In this document: one piece after another, positions 53,001 to 59,857 of the stretch
How the letters are laid out: each line of letters starts with the position of its first letter
Position numbering within the stretch: position 1 is the first letter of the stretch
From: Longimicrobiales bacterium
GTDB lineage: Bacteria > Gemmatimonadota > Gemmatimonadetes > Longimicrobiales > Gaopeijiaceae
Assembly (NCBI GenBank): GCA_951813395.1
Contig: OX638356.1
Coordinates: 3,608,501 to 3,672,500 of the forward strand
DNA length: 64,000 nt
Reading direction: 5' to 3'
Made by a program: the position numbers and the translations under genes
The notes under the pieces: generated by a model
What the model was told of the DNA's origin: nothing
Databases searched by the model: none
What the model saw: only the letters and a program-made list of their open reading frames with translations

Positions 53001-54363
53001 TCGGCCCCCACGGGCCGGGATCAGTTCGTTCGGGATTTCGGGAACCAATTCCCATGTCGTGGTGGAAGGGAACGGCGCACCCGAGGACGGCTCCGCGCCG
53101 GTCGGCTACCCGGCTTCGCCCGCGGGCTCCCCGCAGATCGTCGAGGCCGCGCTGCATGGCCGTGCGGCGGCGCTCCCTGCGCTGCCGGCGCCGGGCGAAT
53201 ACAGTCCGCGCGGGACCCGCATCCTCCCGCTCTCGGCCAAGTCGCACAAGGCCCTTCGAGAACTCGCACGGCTCTATGTTACCTGGCTCGACGAGTGCCA
53301 CGCGCCCGGCTCCGCCGCAGACGCCGCTTCAGCCTCGGTGCTCGCCGACATGGCCTGGACGGCCGGCATCGGCCGGAGTCACTTCGCCCACAGAGCCGGC
53401 GTTGTTTTCCGCGACCGAGAATCGCTCCACAACGGGCTTAGCGCTGTAGCCGCGAGCAGCGACCCGCCGGGGCCGGATTCCGTGCACCGATCGTCAAGCA
53501 GCCCGCCCAGGCTTGCATTCGTCTACGCGGGCGAAGGGAGCGTGCGTGAGGGGATGGGCAGGGATCTCTACGATCGCGAACCGGTTGTGCGCGCCATTCT
53601 GGACCGATGCGACGCAGTGTTGAGGGAAGAACGGGACGGGGCGTCCCTGCTCGATGTGATGTTCGGCCGCACAGGCGCTGTCCGCACCCTTCGCGCCCCG
53701 GAGTGGGCACAGCCGGCGGTCTACGCACTGGCCAGCGCGCTCACGGCGCTGTGGGCCAGCGTGGGCATCCGCCCGGGCGTGGTCGCGGGACAGGGCGTCG
53801 GTGAGCTGGCCGCGGCATGGGCCGCCGACCTGTTCACGCTGGAAGACGGGCTCCGGTTGGCTGCGGCTCGAGGAATGGTGTTCGCCCGCCCAAGGACCCG
53901 CATGGCGGCTGCAGTGCAGGCCGCGGAACCGTCGGAGGACCCGATGGCCGATCTCGAAGCGGCCCTGAGGCAGGTCGAGTTCTCGCCACCCTCGCTGTCG
54001 CTCCTCAGTCAGGTCACGGGGCAACCGTTGAACCCCGCAAGGGCGACCGACGTCGACCATTGGCGCGAACAGGCCCGCGCCGACCGGCCCCTCGACCATC
54101 ACGCCGACAAGCTGGCTGCACTGGACGTCGACATGGTCCTGGAGATCGGCACGCCATCGGCCGGGAGGCCGGTCCCGCTCGGCGCCTGGCCCGAATCGGC
54201 GGAGACGCCGCGTCCCCCCTTCGCCGAGGCCGTGGCGAAAGCCTACGAGGCTGGCAGTGAGGTCTCGTTTGCCGGACTGTTCGCCGGGGAAACACGGCGC
54301 CGGATATCCCTGCCGGCCTATCCGTTCCAGCGCAGGCGCCACTGGGTCGAAGTGGACCCCTGA
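44098..54363 (+). CDS. Type I polyketide synthase KS-AT-DH-cMT-ER-KR-ACP-KS-AT(null)
   Basis: A 3421-residue megasynthase. Module 1: KS (8-438; C181 in DAACASAM, EAHGTGT, NVGHLESAAG), AT (about 550-905; S647 in GHSVGE and AFHS at 751-754, the malonyl-CoA signature), DH (about 925-1225; H958, D1130), C-methyltransferase (about 1260-1650; EVGAGTG at 1460), a linker/structural KR half, ER (about 1880-2180; HAGAGGVG at 2002), KR (about 2190-2420; GGLGGIG, S2324, N2341, but H2337 where tyrosine is usual), ACP (S2500 in LGMDSL). Module 2: KS (about 2574-3000; C2737 in LACASS) and an AT (about 3170-3400) in which GHSxG reads GQGVG, so the nucleophile is Gly3233. The chain ends just after the post-AT YPFQRRRHW linker with no DH, ACP or thioesterase. 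One module would make a fully reduced, alpha-methylated chain, possibly iteratively. No strong ribosome site. Confidence 0.93.
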   Translation: MSNPTSEPIAIVGMACRFPGADDVQAYWRLLESGGNAVTEGVPGSGIGRWGQLFGDRAVQSEACRFGAFVDDIDQFDDSFFRISPVEAQLLDPQQRMMLEVSWEALEDAGINPDRLKGSRTGVYTGISNDEYRMLVVESAKPSEAAACLYALSGTNLNGTAGRVSFVLGLTGPAKAVDAACASAMVAIHDAVADLQQGKADLAIAGGVQAILNGRIYELRADAMMLSPDGRCKTFDASANGYVRGEGCGVVVLKRLSDAEADGDPIWAVIRSTVMNHGGTGVGLTVPNTPALEQVMTEALVQAGVAPTEVDYLEAHGTGTAVGDPIELNAVADVYGRERPADRPILIGSVKTNVGHLESAAGVAGLIKAALVVKRGVIPKHLHFHDPNPEFDWKRAPLRVTSSMMDWPDRSGRPRLAGVNCFGISGTNAHLLVEEYRPAERPAHMRPAAGSAGAVTRRPSRLLPLSGKVGAALQELAGRYLSWLDERSGELDSGSGASHPLLSDMAWTAGVGRSHFNHRAGVVFHDVRSLRERLKSVAEPAGEPGAQTPATRVAFAYTGQGSQWSGMGHALYENEPVARSVMDRCEAVFRDERGASLLDVMFGRAGKDNGDLGDTAWEQPALYALESALTALWASVGVRPAVVVGHSVGEIAAAQAAGVFSLEDGMRFACARGALMSGMEPGAMAAVFAPLERVQSAVEAWNAGSEAVGLDISADNGAHQVVSGPAAAVEAVSRQLESEGLRVTRLNTTKAFHSALVETILDALEASLDGMELSRPSLTVVSNLTGRAVDPDQTLDGEYWRRHARRAVAFAGGVRTLAELGVDLIVEIGPRPVLAPMALSAWPESPDTPAPRVLSSLQPSSVDESATPGSSAFVQAVAEAYEAGLPVRFEGLFAGESRRRISLPSYPFQRTRHWLDAPKRRRGDAGHPLLGDRHESARGEITFETELFPSDPRWLDDHRVFDRVIAPGALYGAMAASAALVEGRGMVVVEDFQLHNAMVFPDEDSANGNGGAGRQLQLVFDESDERSRRIQIYSKGSEGGWIQHVEGRVSSGGPVPEADDRLDVDRLKPGLAPVDVDGYYRARAATGVDLGPSFRTLARAWSRPGEALAEVSLPEGLGGDGLDIHPLVLDGCFQTVGVARDLSGPHGSVTYLPFGWDRFWLTSGRLPDRVMCHVRLSEDSRNADADQGDAPEVLTAELRIYNRSGIQLGGLSGYAIKRATRAVLLSAVDGVKDLLYEVRWRERALPQGMPSADFFPNPGSIKAGAQLFTGYLTDAGVDPDDRDALLADLEAWSWSYALATLDRLGWRRRPGTLVDSEELRERLDVDADHQRLFRRMLEMLVKSGVLREEDDGRFAVLVGSEDPWPEVLPRDPGRHHAVMTDRYPNGLIEVGLFRRSGGALAEVLRGREDPLSLLFSSGEPTAADLYLKAPVARAANQMLAEAVRALVATLPEGRRLRLVEVGAGTGSATASVLPELPEGRFDYVYTDISAGFFAEAEARFGDGGGCIEYRALDIERDPVAQGFDAHGYDVIIASNVLHATRYLDETLGHCRTLLAPSGQMIALENLSGLGWMDLTFGQLDGWWRFADDYRPHHALASPAVWRQALADAGFEAADVLGVDESDSTRIPDKGVIVAQGPTTVREPAGIWILAADRRGLAAELAAELAARNQTVLLVSEEGQDDAMPDAARPGVFRMRVDMARREAWRSAVEGLPRDAAFSGLAHFLSLDGHGAAATTEEIGEDVVRVGASALAMVQGVGDADATPEKGVWFVTHGAQVLERESGGQLCGAALWGFGKAVAREAAHLQPKMIDLDPAASAPPPDLANELMYPDSENHIAFRSGRRQVARLLRASDEAERLTLPDDREWVLAPDPSGVFDRPYVQPLPARALEPREVRVAVAAAGLNFWDVFRSLGFLEEGLLGREMCGRILDIGSEVTNVSVGDQVVGLGFGAFGPQMITHEELVANAPAGISVTGLATVPSAFVSAALSFELSGLKAGERVLIHAGAGGVGLAAIQLVQAAGAEVFATASAPKQAYLRSLGVKHVFDSRTTAFAAETMEASDGAGVDVVLNSLTGEGFIDASLSCLRHGGRFVEMARRDILSADEMAAVRPDVGYDILELDVLKKTDPQWVGRVLRGVLRRVAAGELKPIVHSRWPLAEAGTALSFMRAARHLGKIVVTTPPVENGRLRTDRTYLVTGGLGGIGCAVAGWLADRGAGAIVLNGRRAPDAEAEKTIRQLRERGVDVRVELADVTDTRAVDRILSRIDRELPPLGGVIHSVGVLSDGALTNQSWSRFETVLWPKILGAWHLHLATRDRDLDMFVLFSSRVGVMGNPGQANHAAANAFLDQLAGHRRALGLPGQAIAWGAWSEIGEAAEQRDRIDRQRSALGGRWFTPAQGLKAFDRLVREDVTHSVVMSMDWSVFEDAVDERPPLVEDLLSAASEVDTDGDSAPGDLLSSAREAPASERENLLVSFLQGEVQAVLRLPSAPAPTVGFFDLGMDSLMAVELRNRLNRAFSGIYTAPNTLVFDYPDIATLAAHLVGELVQDGEASAPPAQPEPASQPAAQPVAQPDDDAIAIVGMACRFPDAPDLAAFWRLLEDARDLVTDGRRDAGPWNGVAGNPGEGDASSRRGAFLEDMDKFDAGFFGIRPIEARMMDPRQRLLLETTWHALEDAGVDPAELKGSRTGVYVGTGNGDYRDVVVAGGETHGYLGTTMSVTAGRISFALGLTGPAVPLDLACASSLAAIHQAASALRQGEVDAALVGGVNAILSSEVATFMREAGMLSTQGRCSTFDAAADGFVRGEGCGVVVLKRLGEAREDGNRIWGVVRGSAVNQNGTSAGLTAPNGPAQERVIEDALARAGVQPADVDYLEAHGAGSDLGDPIEVQAAAAVYGRGRDPGNPLLIGSVKANIGHLECAAGVASLIKAVLAMNEGQIPRQLHFRNPSPHLEWERLPVRVTADVTEWPSHPDRPPRAGISSFGISGTNSHVVVEGNGAPEDGSAPVGYPASPAGSPQIVEAALHGRAAALPALPAPGEYSPRGTRILPLSAKSHKALRELARLYVTWLDECHAPGSAADAASASVLADMAWTAGIGRSHFAHRAGVVFRDRESLHNGLSAVAASSDPPGPDSVHRSSSSPPRLAFVYAGEGSVREGMGRDLYDREPVVRAILDRCDAVLREERDGASLLDVMFGRTGAVRTLRAPEWAQPAVYALASALTALWASVGIRPGVVAGQGVGELAAAWAADLFTLEDGLRLAAARGMVFARPRTRMAAAVQAAEPSEDPMADLEAALRQVEFSPPSLSLLSQVTGQPLNPARATDVDHWREQARADRPLDHHADKLAALDVDMVLEIGTPSAGRPVPLGAWPESAETPRPPFAEAVAKAYEAGSEVSFAGLFAGETRRRISLPAYPFQRRRHWVEVDP

Positions 54364-54395
54364 CCGCCCAGCTGTCCCCGGTGACCCGCCCTCCG

Positions 54396-56480
54396 ATGCG
54401 CGCGATCAGACGACTGGCTCCCGCTCTCGCCATCTCGGCGGTCGCCTGCGCCGGTGAGGCAGCCCCTCCCGTACCTGCATCCCTGACCGTCCTCCCCGGC
54501 GCCCTCTCCTTCGCTTCGCTGGCCGACACCGCCCGCCTTGCCGCAACGGTTCGCGACGAAAACGGAGAGATCATGCAGGGCGCCACGATTGTCTGGGCGT
54601 CCCGGGACGCAGCGGTGGCCCGGGTCGCCCCCCCGGAGCGTGCTCCCTCGGTGCTGGTCACCTCCGTTGCGGATGGCAGCACCGGGATCACCGCCACCGC
54701 CGGCAGCGCCAGCGCCACCGCGATCGTGCAGGTCGAACAGGTAGCCACGACCGTAGAGGTCACCGCGCCCACCGACTCGCTCATGGTCGGCGACTCGGTC
54801 CGGATGACCGCCCACGCGACCGATGCGGTCGGATCGGAAGTGGTCGGCGCCCTCTTCTCCTGGGAATCCAGCGATCCCGCGGTCGCCACGGTCGACGACG
54901 ACGGCTGGGTTCGTGCACGCGCCCCCGGTTCGGCCGAAATCACGGCCACTCTCGGAGCGCTCCGCGCGTCGGTGCCCTTGACGCTGCTGCCCCTGCCCGA
55001 GCGCACGGTGCTCCAGGCAATCTACGAGGCCGGCGGCGGCGCCTTGTGGAAGGACAACACCAATTGGCTCACCGACGCCCCGCTCATCGAGTGGTACGGG
55101 GTCCACCTGAACGACGACGGCCAGGTCGCCCATCTGTTGCTCACCGACAACGGGCTCATCGGTACGCTACCGCCCGAAATCGCCAGCCTGAGCCACCTCG
55201 AGTCACTGCACATCGGCCTGAACGACCTGACCGGGCCCCTGCCGCCCGAAATCGCCCACCTCAAACGACTCAAGTCCCTCGAACTGACGTACAACGCGTT
55301 CGACGGCCCCATCCCGCCCGAGATCGGGGGCCTCCAATCCCTGGAATGGCTCGGCGCGTTCGGCAACGCGTTCACCGGCGAAATCCCGCCCGAAATCGGC
55401 AGTCTCGGCCAACTGCAGTCCCTGGACCTCTGCTACAACCGCCTCACCGGCCCCATTCCGCCCGAGATCGGCAACCTTGCCAGCCTCAAGCGCCTCGCAC
55501 TCTGCGGCATAGACGCCAACCCGACCGAAGGCAACCGCCTCAGCGGCGAAATCCCCCCGGAAATCGGCAAGCTCACAAGCCTCAGCCTGCTGAGCCTGGG
55601 CGCCAACCGCCTGACCGGTCCCATCCCGCCCGAAATCGGCAACCTGACCGCACTCGACTCGCTCCTCCTCTACAGCAACGAACTGACCGCCATCCCCCCC
55701 GAAATCGGCAACCTCGAGCGCCTCGAATGGCTCATCCTTTACGGGAACCGCCTCGCCGGCCCCATCCCGCCCGAAATCGGCAGCCTGCAAAGCGTGCGCA
55801 TCATCAACCTGGGCTGGGGATGGGCCAGCGGACGCAACGAGATCACCGGGTCCATACCGCCGGAGATCGGCAGCCTCGCCCGCCTTGAACAGCTGGACCT
55901 GGGCGGCAATCAGCTCACCGGTCCCATCCCGGCCGAAATCGGCAACCTCCGCTCCCTGACCAAGCTCGAACTGGGCACCAACGCCCTCGATGGCCCCATC
56001 CCGGCCGAGATCGGCAACCTGACCCGCCTCACTTCGTTCGCCGCCTGCCCGAACAAACTCGAAGGACCGATCCCCCCCGGCTTCGGCAACCTCCGGCAGC
56101 TGACCCAACTCTTCCTCTGCACCAACCGGCTGTCCGGTCCCATGCCCCCGGACCTCGGCAATCTGCACCTTCTCCGCCAGTTCATCGTCGCCGGGAATCG
56201 CCTGACCTCCGCGGTCCCCGCGTCGATGGTCTCGCTCCGCCGGCTCCGCGAATTCTACTGGCAGAACAACGACGGACTGTGCGTCCCGCTGCTGACGGAT
56301 TTCGACTCGTGGCTCGCCCGGATCCCGGCCCATGGCGGTGACCGTTGCGCCCCGGCGTCGGCGCATGCCTCCGAATCGCTCAAACCCATCGGCGACATTC
56401 GCACGGGTGCGCATATGCATGTAACTGAAGTGCGACCCCTGCCGCCCCGCCCGGTCGCGGACCTTCTCCGCCGCCGGTAG
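54396..56480 (+). CDS. Ig-like (BIG2) plus plant-type leucine-rich-repeat lipoprotein
   Basis: A 694-residue surface protein with lipoprotein signal (AISAVACAG), two bacterial Ig-like domains (about 28-110 and 115-205, each ending SADG/RAPGSAEITAT-like), a segment WKDNTNWL that commonly precedes bacterial LRRs, and some thirteen 23-24-residue repeats of the form LxxLxLxxNxLTGPIPPEIGN. The LTGPIP type is known from plant receptors and from bacteria associated with eukaryotes or surfaces. A short Cys-containing cap (CVPLLTDFDSW, RCAPAS) closes the array. ATG 54396 is preferred over GTG 54381. It starts 32 bases after the PKS stop. Confidence 0.85.
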   Translation: MRAIRRLAPALAISAVACAGEAAPPVPASLTVLPGALSFASLADTARLAATVRDENGEIMQGATIVWASRDAAVARVAPPERAPSVLVTSVADGSTGITATAGSASATAIVQVEQVATTVEVTAPTDSLMVGDSVRMTAHATDAVGSEVVGALFSWESSDPAVATVDDDGWVRARAPGSAEITATLGALRASVPLTLLPLPERTVLQAIYEAGGGALWKDNTNWLTDAPLIEWYGVHLNDDGQVAHLLLTDNGLIGTLPPEIASLSHLESLHIGLNDLTGPLPPEIAHLKRLKSLELTYNAFDGPIPPEIGGLQSLEWLGAFGNAFTGEIPPEIGSLGQLQSLDLCYNRLTGPIPPEIGNLASLKRLALCGIDANPTEGNRLSGEIPPEIGKLTSLSLLSLGANRLTGPIPPEIGNLTALDSLLLYSNELTAIPPEIGNLERLEWLILYGNRLAGPIPPEIGSLQSVRIINLGWGWASGRNEITGSIPPEIGSLARLEQLDLGGNQLTGPIPAEIGNLRSLTKLELGTNALDGPIPAEIGNLTRLTSFAACPNKLEGPIPPGFGNLRQLTQLFLCTNRLSGPMPPDLGNLHLLRQFIVAGNRLTSAVPASMVSLRRLREFYWQNNDGLCVPLLTDFDSWLARIPAHGGDRCAPASAHASESLKPIGDIRTGAHMHVTEVRPLPPRPVADLLRRR

Positions 56481-56533
56481 TGTATCAGGGGAGTCAGGAT
56501 TACGGACCCACCGCCCAGCCCCCCGGACGTCGA

Positions 56534-57283
56534 ATGGCTGCCTTTCCCAACGCATTGCCGCTCGCTGCGGCTGCGGCCGCTGCCCTCATCGCCTCCGCCT
56601 CGCACGGCGTCGCCCAGGACAACCCCGACGAGGACGTGGCATTCCACCTGGTTGGCCAGGTCGTCGACATTACGACCGGCGCGGCCGTGTCGGGGGCGCG
56701 GGTTTCCGTCGCGGGTTCCGAGTGGATGTCGGTGACCAACCGGGAAGGGCGCTTCATCCTGCCCGGCCTGGATCCGGGGATTCACACACTGACGGTGGAA
56801 CAACTCGGCTACCGCACTCTCGTCACCCAGGTACAGGCCGCCAGGAAAACACCGCCGCTACAGCTTGGCATGCAACCGGACCCGGTCGTTCTCGAAGGCC
56901 TCGAGGTGGTGGTCAGACGCTTCGAGAGACGGCGGCGCGCCACGGGCTTGAGGGTCACCGAGTACGACCGCCAGGACCTGGCGGCCAGCACCAACACTTC
57001 GGTGGCTGAGATGCTGGAGCAACGCATTCCGGTTCAGCGAGCCCGGTGCAGCGGAGGCGGGTTCGAGTGCATTGCCTTCCGCGGCGCGAGCCTTCGTCCC
57101 GTCGTGTGTATCGACGAGACCCCGATGATCGATGCCTGGAACGCGCTCGCGGCCTACAGTCCTCAGGAGTTCTACATGATCGAGGTCTACGGCCGAGGCG
57201 GTCTCGTTCGCGCCTATACCCACAACTTCATGGAGCGCGCCGCCCGCATCCGGTTTCTTCCGGCCACGATCGGCTCCTGCTAG
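56534..57283 (+). CDS. Plug-only TonB-receptor-like protein, paralogue of 41467-42234
   Basis: A 249-residue exported protein: signal peptide ending SHGVAQ, carboxypeptidase-regulatory domain (VVDITTGAAVSGARVSV, GRFILPGLDPGIHTLTVEQL), then PDPVVLEGLEVVVRRFERRRRA, a cysteine pair RARCSGGGFECIAFRG, and MIEVYGRGGLVRAYTHNFM. Architecture and several blocks match the protein at 41467-42234, including the FERRRRA and RAYTH motifs. There is no barrel. ATG at 56534 gives a normal signal peptide. The stop shares a CTAG with hisD. Confidence 0.72.
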   Translation: MAAFPNALPLAAAAAAALIASASHGVAQDNPDEDVAFHLVGQVVDITTGAAVSGARVSVAGSEWMSVTNREGRFILPGLDPGIHTLTVEQLGYRTLVTQVQAARKTPPLQLGMQPDPVVLEGLEVVVRRFERRRRATGLRVTEYDRQDLAASTNTSVAEMLEQRIPVQRARCSGGGFECIAFRGASLRPVVCIDETPMIDAWNALAAYSPQEFYMIEVYGRGGLVRAYTHNFMERAARIRFLPATIGSC

Positions 57284-58572
57284 CCGGCGTCGCGCATCTC
57301 CGCCGCGCGGGCATGTGCCTCGAGCCCCTCCATGCGGGCGAGCGCGGCCGCGTCCTTCGCCACCAGGTCGCGTCCCGGCCCCGGCTCCAGGTGTAGCCAG
57401 GTGGGCCTCCGCAGGAAGGAGAGCACGGACAGCCCGCCGGTGAACCGCGCCGTGCCGCCGGTGGGGAGGGTGTGGTTGGGACCGGCGCCGTAGTCGCCGA
57501 AGACTTCCGCGACGGACTCGTTGACGAACAGCGACCCGAATCGGTTCAGCGTCTGCGCCCAGGCATCGGCGCGGCCCCCATGAAGCTGCAGGTGCTCGGG
57601 GGCGAGGGCCTCGCAGCTGCTCAGGGCTTCGGCTTCGGGAGCCACCACGGCGAAACCGTTGCGCAGGGCGGCGATCGCGGTTTCTGCGGTAGGCAAACCA
57701 CGTAGTTGGCGGTCGATTTCGTGCTCCACCCGTCCCACCAGGTCGGCGGACGTGGTGATGAGGACCGGAAGCGCAGCGGGGTCGTGCTCGGCCTGCGCCA
57801 GCAGGTCGGCCGCGATGAGCGCGGGATCGCCGTCCGCGTCCGAGAGGACAGCCAGTTCGGATGGTCCAGCCAGCAGGTCAATGCCGACCGCGCCCGACAA
57901 GAGGAGCTTCGCCGCGGTCACCCACCGGTTTCCGGGCCCGACGACCACATCGCACCGCGGCACCTCGGCGACGCCGTACGCCATGGCCGCCACGGCCTGC
58001 GCCCCCCCCACCCCCAACAACCCATCCACCCCCGCCACCGCCCCCGCCGCCATCACCACCCGGGACGGCTTCGGCGAGGCCAGCCACACCTCACGCACGC
58101 CGGCCACCCTGGCCGTCACGGCCGTCATGAGCACGGACGACGGCAGCGGAAACCGCCCTCCCGGCGCATAGCACCCCGCCACCCGCACGGGCACCACGCG
58201 ATCGCCGGCCGTGCCCCCCTCGACGGCCACGGAAACCGGCGCGACCGCCTCCATCTGGGCGCGCGCGAAGTGCTCGATCCGGCCGGCGGTGCGCTCCAGC
58301 ACCTCGCGGTCCGCCCCCGGCAGCGAATCGAGGGCGGCCTCCATCTCGCCGGGAGTCCTCACCAGCGCCCCGCCGGCTTCGAGACCGTCCCACCGCTCCG
58401 CGTACTCGCGCAGCGCGCCCTCGCCGCCCTCGCGCACAGACTCGATAACCTCCAGCACCGCCGGGATGATCTCGCGCGGCACGGCGGGCTGGCGCGCGCG
58501 GTCCACGTCCTCGGGCGGTACGCGTCTCAATCGCACGCGATGGGGCCGCCCACCCCGACCCTCACCCACCAC
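57280..58572 (-). CDS. hisD: Histidinol dehydrogenase
   Basis: A 430-residue enzyme for the last two steps of histidine synthesis (histidinol to histidine, two NAD). Seen are GCYAPGGRFPLPSSVLM, GPGNRWVTAAK, LAGPSELAVL, the AQAEHDP segment, APEHLQLH with catalytic Glu/His, and the zinc-site GPNHTLPTGG. GTG at 58572 is taken as start, overlapping the hisA/I/E stop by eleven bases; GTG at 58536 is possible. Last gene of the his operon. Confidence 0.92.
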   Translation of the reverse strand: MVGEGRGGRPHRVRLRRVPPEDVDRARQPAVPREIIPAVLEVIESVREGGEGALREYAERWDGLEAGGALVRTPGEMEAALDSLPGADREVLERTAGRIEHFARAQMEAVAPVSVAVEGGTAGDRVVPVRVAGCYAPGGRFPLPSSVLMTAVTARVAGVREVWLASPKPSRVVMAAGAVAGVDGLLGVGGAQAVAAMAYGVAEVPRCDVVVGPGNRWVTAAKLLLSGAVGIDLLAGPSELAVLSDADGDPALIAADLLAQAEHDPAALPVLITTSADLVGRVEHEIDRQLRGLPTAETAIAALRNGFAVVAPEAEALSSCEALAPEHLQLHGGRADAWAQTLNRFGSLFVNESVAEVFGDYGAGPNHTLPTGGTARFTGGLSVLSFLRRPTWLHLEPGPGRDLVAKDAAALARMEGLEAHARAAEMRDAG

Positions 58573-59857
58573 CCGCCCCCTTCGGCGCCGACGCCGCCCT
58601 CCGCTTCACCTTGAGGCTTCTCCGGTCCAGTTCCCGCTCCACATCGGCCAGGCGCACCCCGGCGCGCTCCAGCGCCACGGTCAGGAAATACATCACGTCC
58701 GCGGCCTCCTCGACCACCCGGTCCGCGACACCCTCCCCACGCCGCCCCGCCAGCGCCGCCTCTCCCAGTTCGCCGGCTTCCTCCACCAGCTTGCCGCCCA
58801 GGAACTCGCCGTCGTCGATCAGCCGGCTCGTCAGCGACCCCGGCACCGCCCGGGCCCGCCGCGACTTCACCGTTTGCTCCAGCCTGCGCATTCCGTGCGC
58901 CGGGCCGAAGCAGGTCCAACTGCCCTCGTGGCAGAACCCGGCCCCCGCCTGCCGGACTGCGAACCGCAGGGCGTCGCGGTCGCAGTCGACGTCGATCCGA
59001 AGCAGCGCCTGTGTCGCACCCGAGGTCGCGCCCTTGCGCCACAGGCCGCGCGAGCGCGAATGGTACACGCCGATGCCATCGTCGATCGCCGTCCGGACGC
59101 TGTCCAGGCTGGACCACACGAGGCCCAGCGCGCCACCCCGCTCGTCGCACACGACCGTCGGCCAGAGCCCGTCGGTTCGCTCGCTGCGCAGCGGGGCCGT
59201 GAACGCCTCGGCCAGTCCCAGGTGGCCGCGGTACAGCGCCATCCCCACCTGGGCGTCGGCTCCCGAGCGGTCCAGCCACGCGATCTCCTCCGCCGTCGTG
59301 ATTCCCCCGGCAACGGTAAGCCGTGACGTGCCGGCGGCTTCCGCCAGGGCCGCGATCTGGTCCCGGGGGAAGCCTCCCTCCTTGCCCTCGCCTTCGACGA
59401 AAGTCACCAGGAAGCCCCCCGCGAGGCCGCTCAGCTCGCGCATGCCCTCGTAGATCGTGCGGCCCGTGCGCTCGGTCCACCCCTTGACCACCACCTCGCC
59501 CTCCCACGCGTCCAGCGCGGCCACAACCCGGTCGCGCGGCAGCCCCTCCAGCACTTCCGGGACGGCCGCCGTCCCGAGCACCACCCTGGCGGCCCCGCGA
59601 TCGAGCCATTCGAGCGCCCCGTCCCGGTCGCGTATGCCGCCCCCAACGCGGCACGGCGCGATCGCGCACAGCTCCGCCATCACCGCCGCGTTGGAGCCCC
59701 TCCCCAGCGCCGCGTCGAGATCCACCACCGCGACCTCGCCCACGCGGCCGAAGCGCTCGGCAAGCGGACGCGGATCGCCCGCCTCCAGCACCTTGCGCCG
59801 GCCCTGCACCAGCTGCACGGCCTGGCCGTCCATCAGATCGATCGAGGGAATGATCAC
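58562..59857 (-). CDS. hisA: Trifunctional HisA-HisI-HisE fusion
   Basis: A 431-residue protein joining three histidine enzymes. Residues 1 to about 225 are HisA, ProFAR isomerase (VIIPSIDLMDG, VGGGIRDRDGALEWL, VAALDAWEGEVVVKGW, VAGGITTAEEI). About 230-335 is HisI, phosphoribosyl-AMP cyclohydrolase (YHSRSRGLWRKGATSG, DVDCDRDAL, CHEGSWTCF, the zinc cysteines). About 345-420 is HisE, phosphoribosyl-ATP pyrophosphatase (GGKLVEEAGELGEAAL, VVEEAADVMYFL). HisI-HisE fusions are common; an added HisA is not. GTG at 59857 overlaps the hisF stop (GTGA) with a G-run eight bases upstream. Confidence 0.92.
   Translation of the reverse strand: MIIPSIDLMDGQAVQLVQGRRKVLEAGDPRPLAERFGRVGEVAVVDLDAALGRGSNAAVMAELCAIAPCRVGGGIRDRDGALEWLDRGAARVVLGTAAVPEVLEGLPRDRVVAALDAWEGEVVVKGWTERTGRTIYEGMRELSGLAGGFLVTFVEGEGKEGGFPRDQIAALAEAAGTSRLTVAGGITTAEEIAWLDRSGADAQVGMALYRGHLGLAEAFTAPLRSERTDGLWPTVVCDERGGALGLVWSSLDSVRTAIDDGIGVYHSRSRGLWRKGATSGATQALLRIDVDCDRDALRFAVRQAGAGFCHEGSWTCFGPAHGMRRLEQTVKSRRARAVPGSLTSRLIDDGEFLGGKLVEEAGELGEAALAGRRGEGVADRVVEEAADVMYFLTVALERAGVRLADVERELDRRSLKVKRRAASAPKGAGGG

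Noticed and set aside
55140-56200. Short-period DNA repeats with CCCGAAATCGGCAACCT-type units considered as a possible CRISPR or satellite
   Set aside because: They are the codons of the leucine-rich repeats, in frame and diverged, without spacers.
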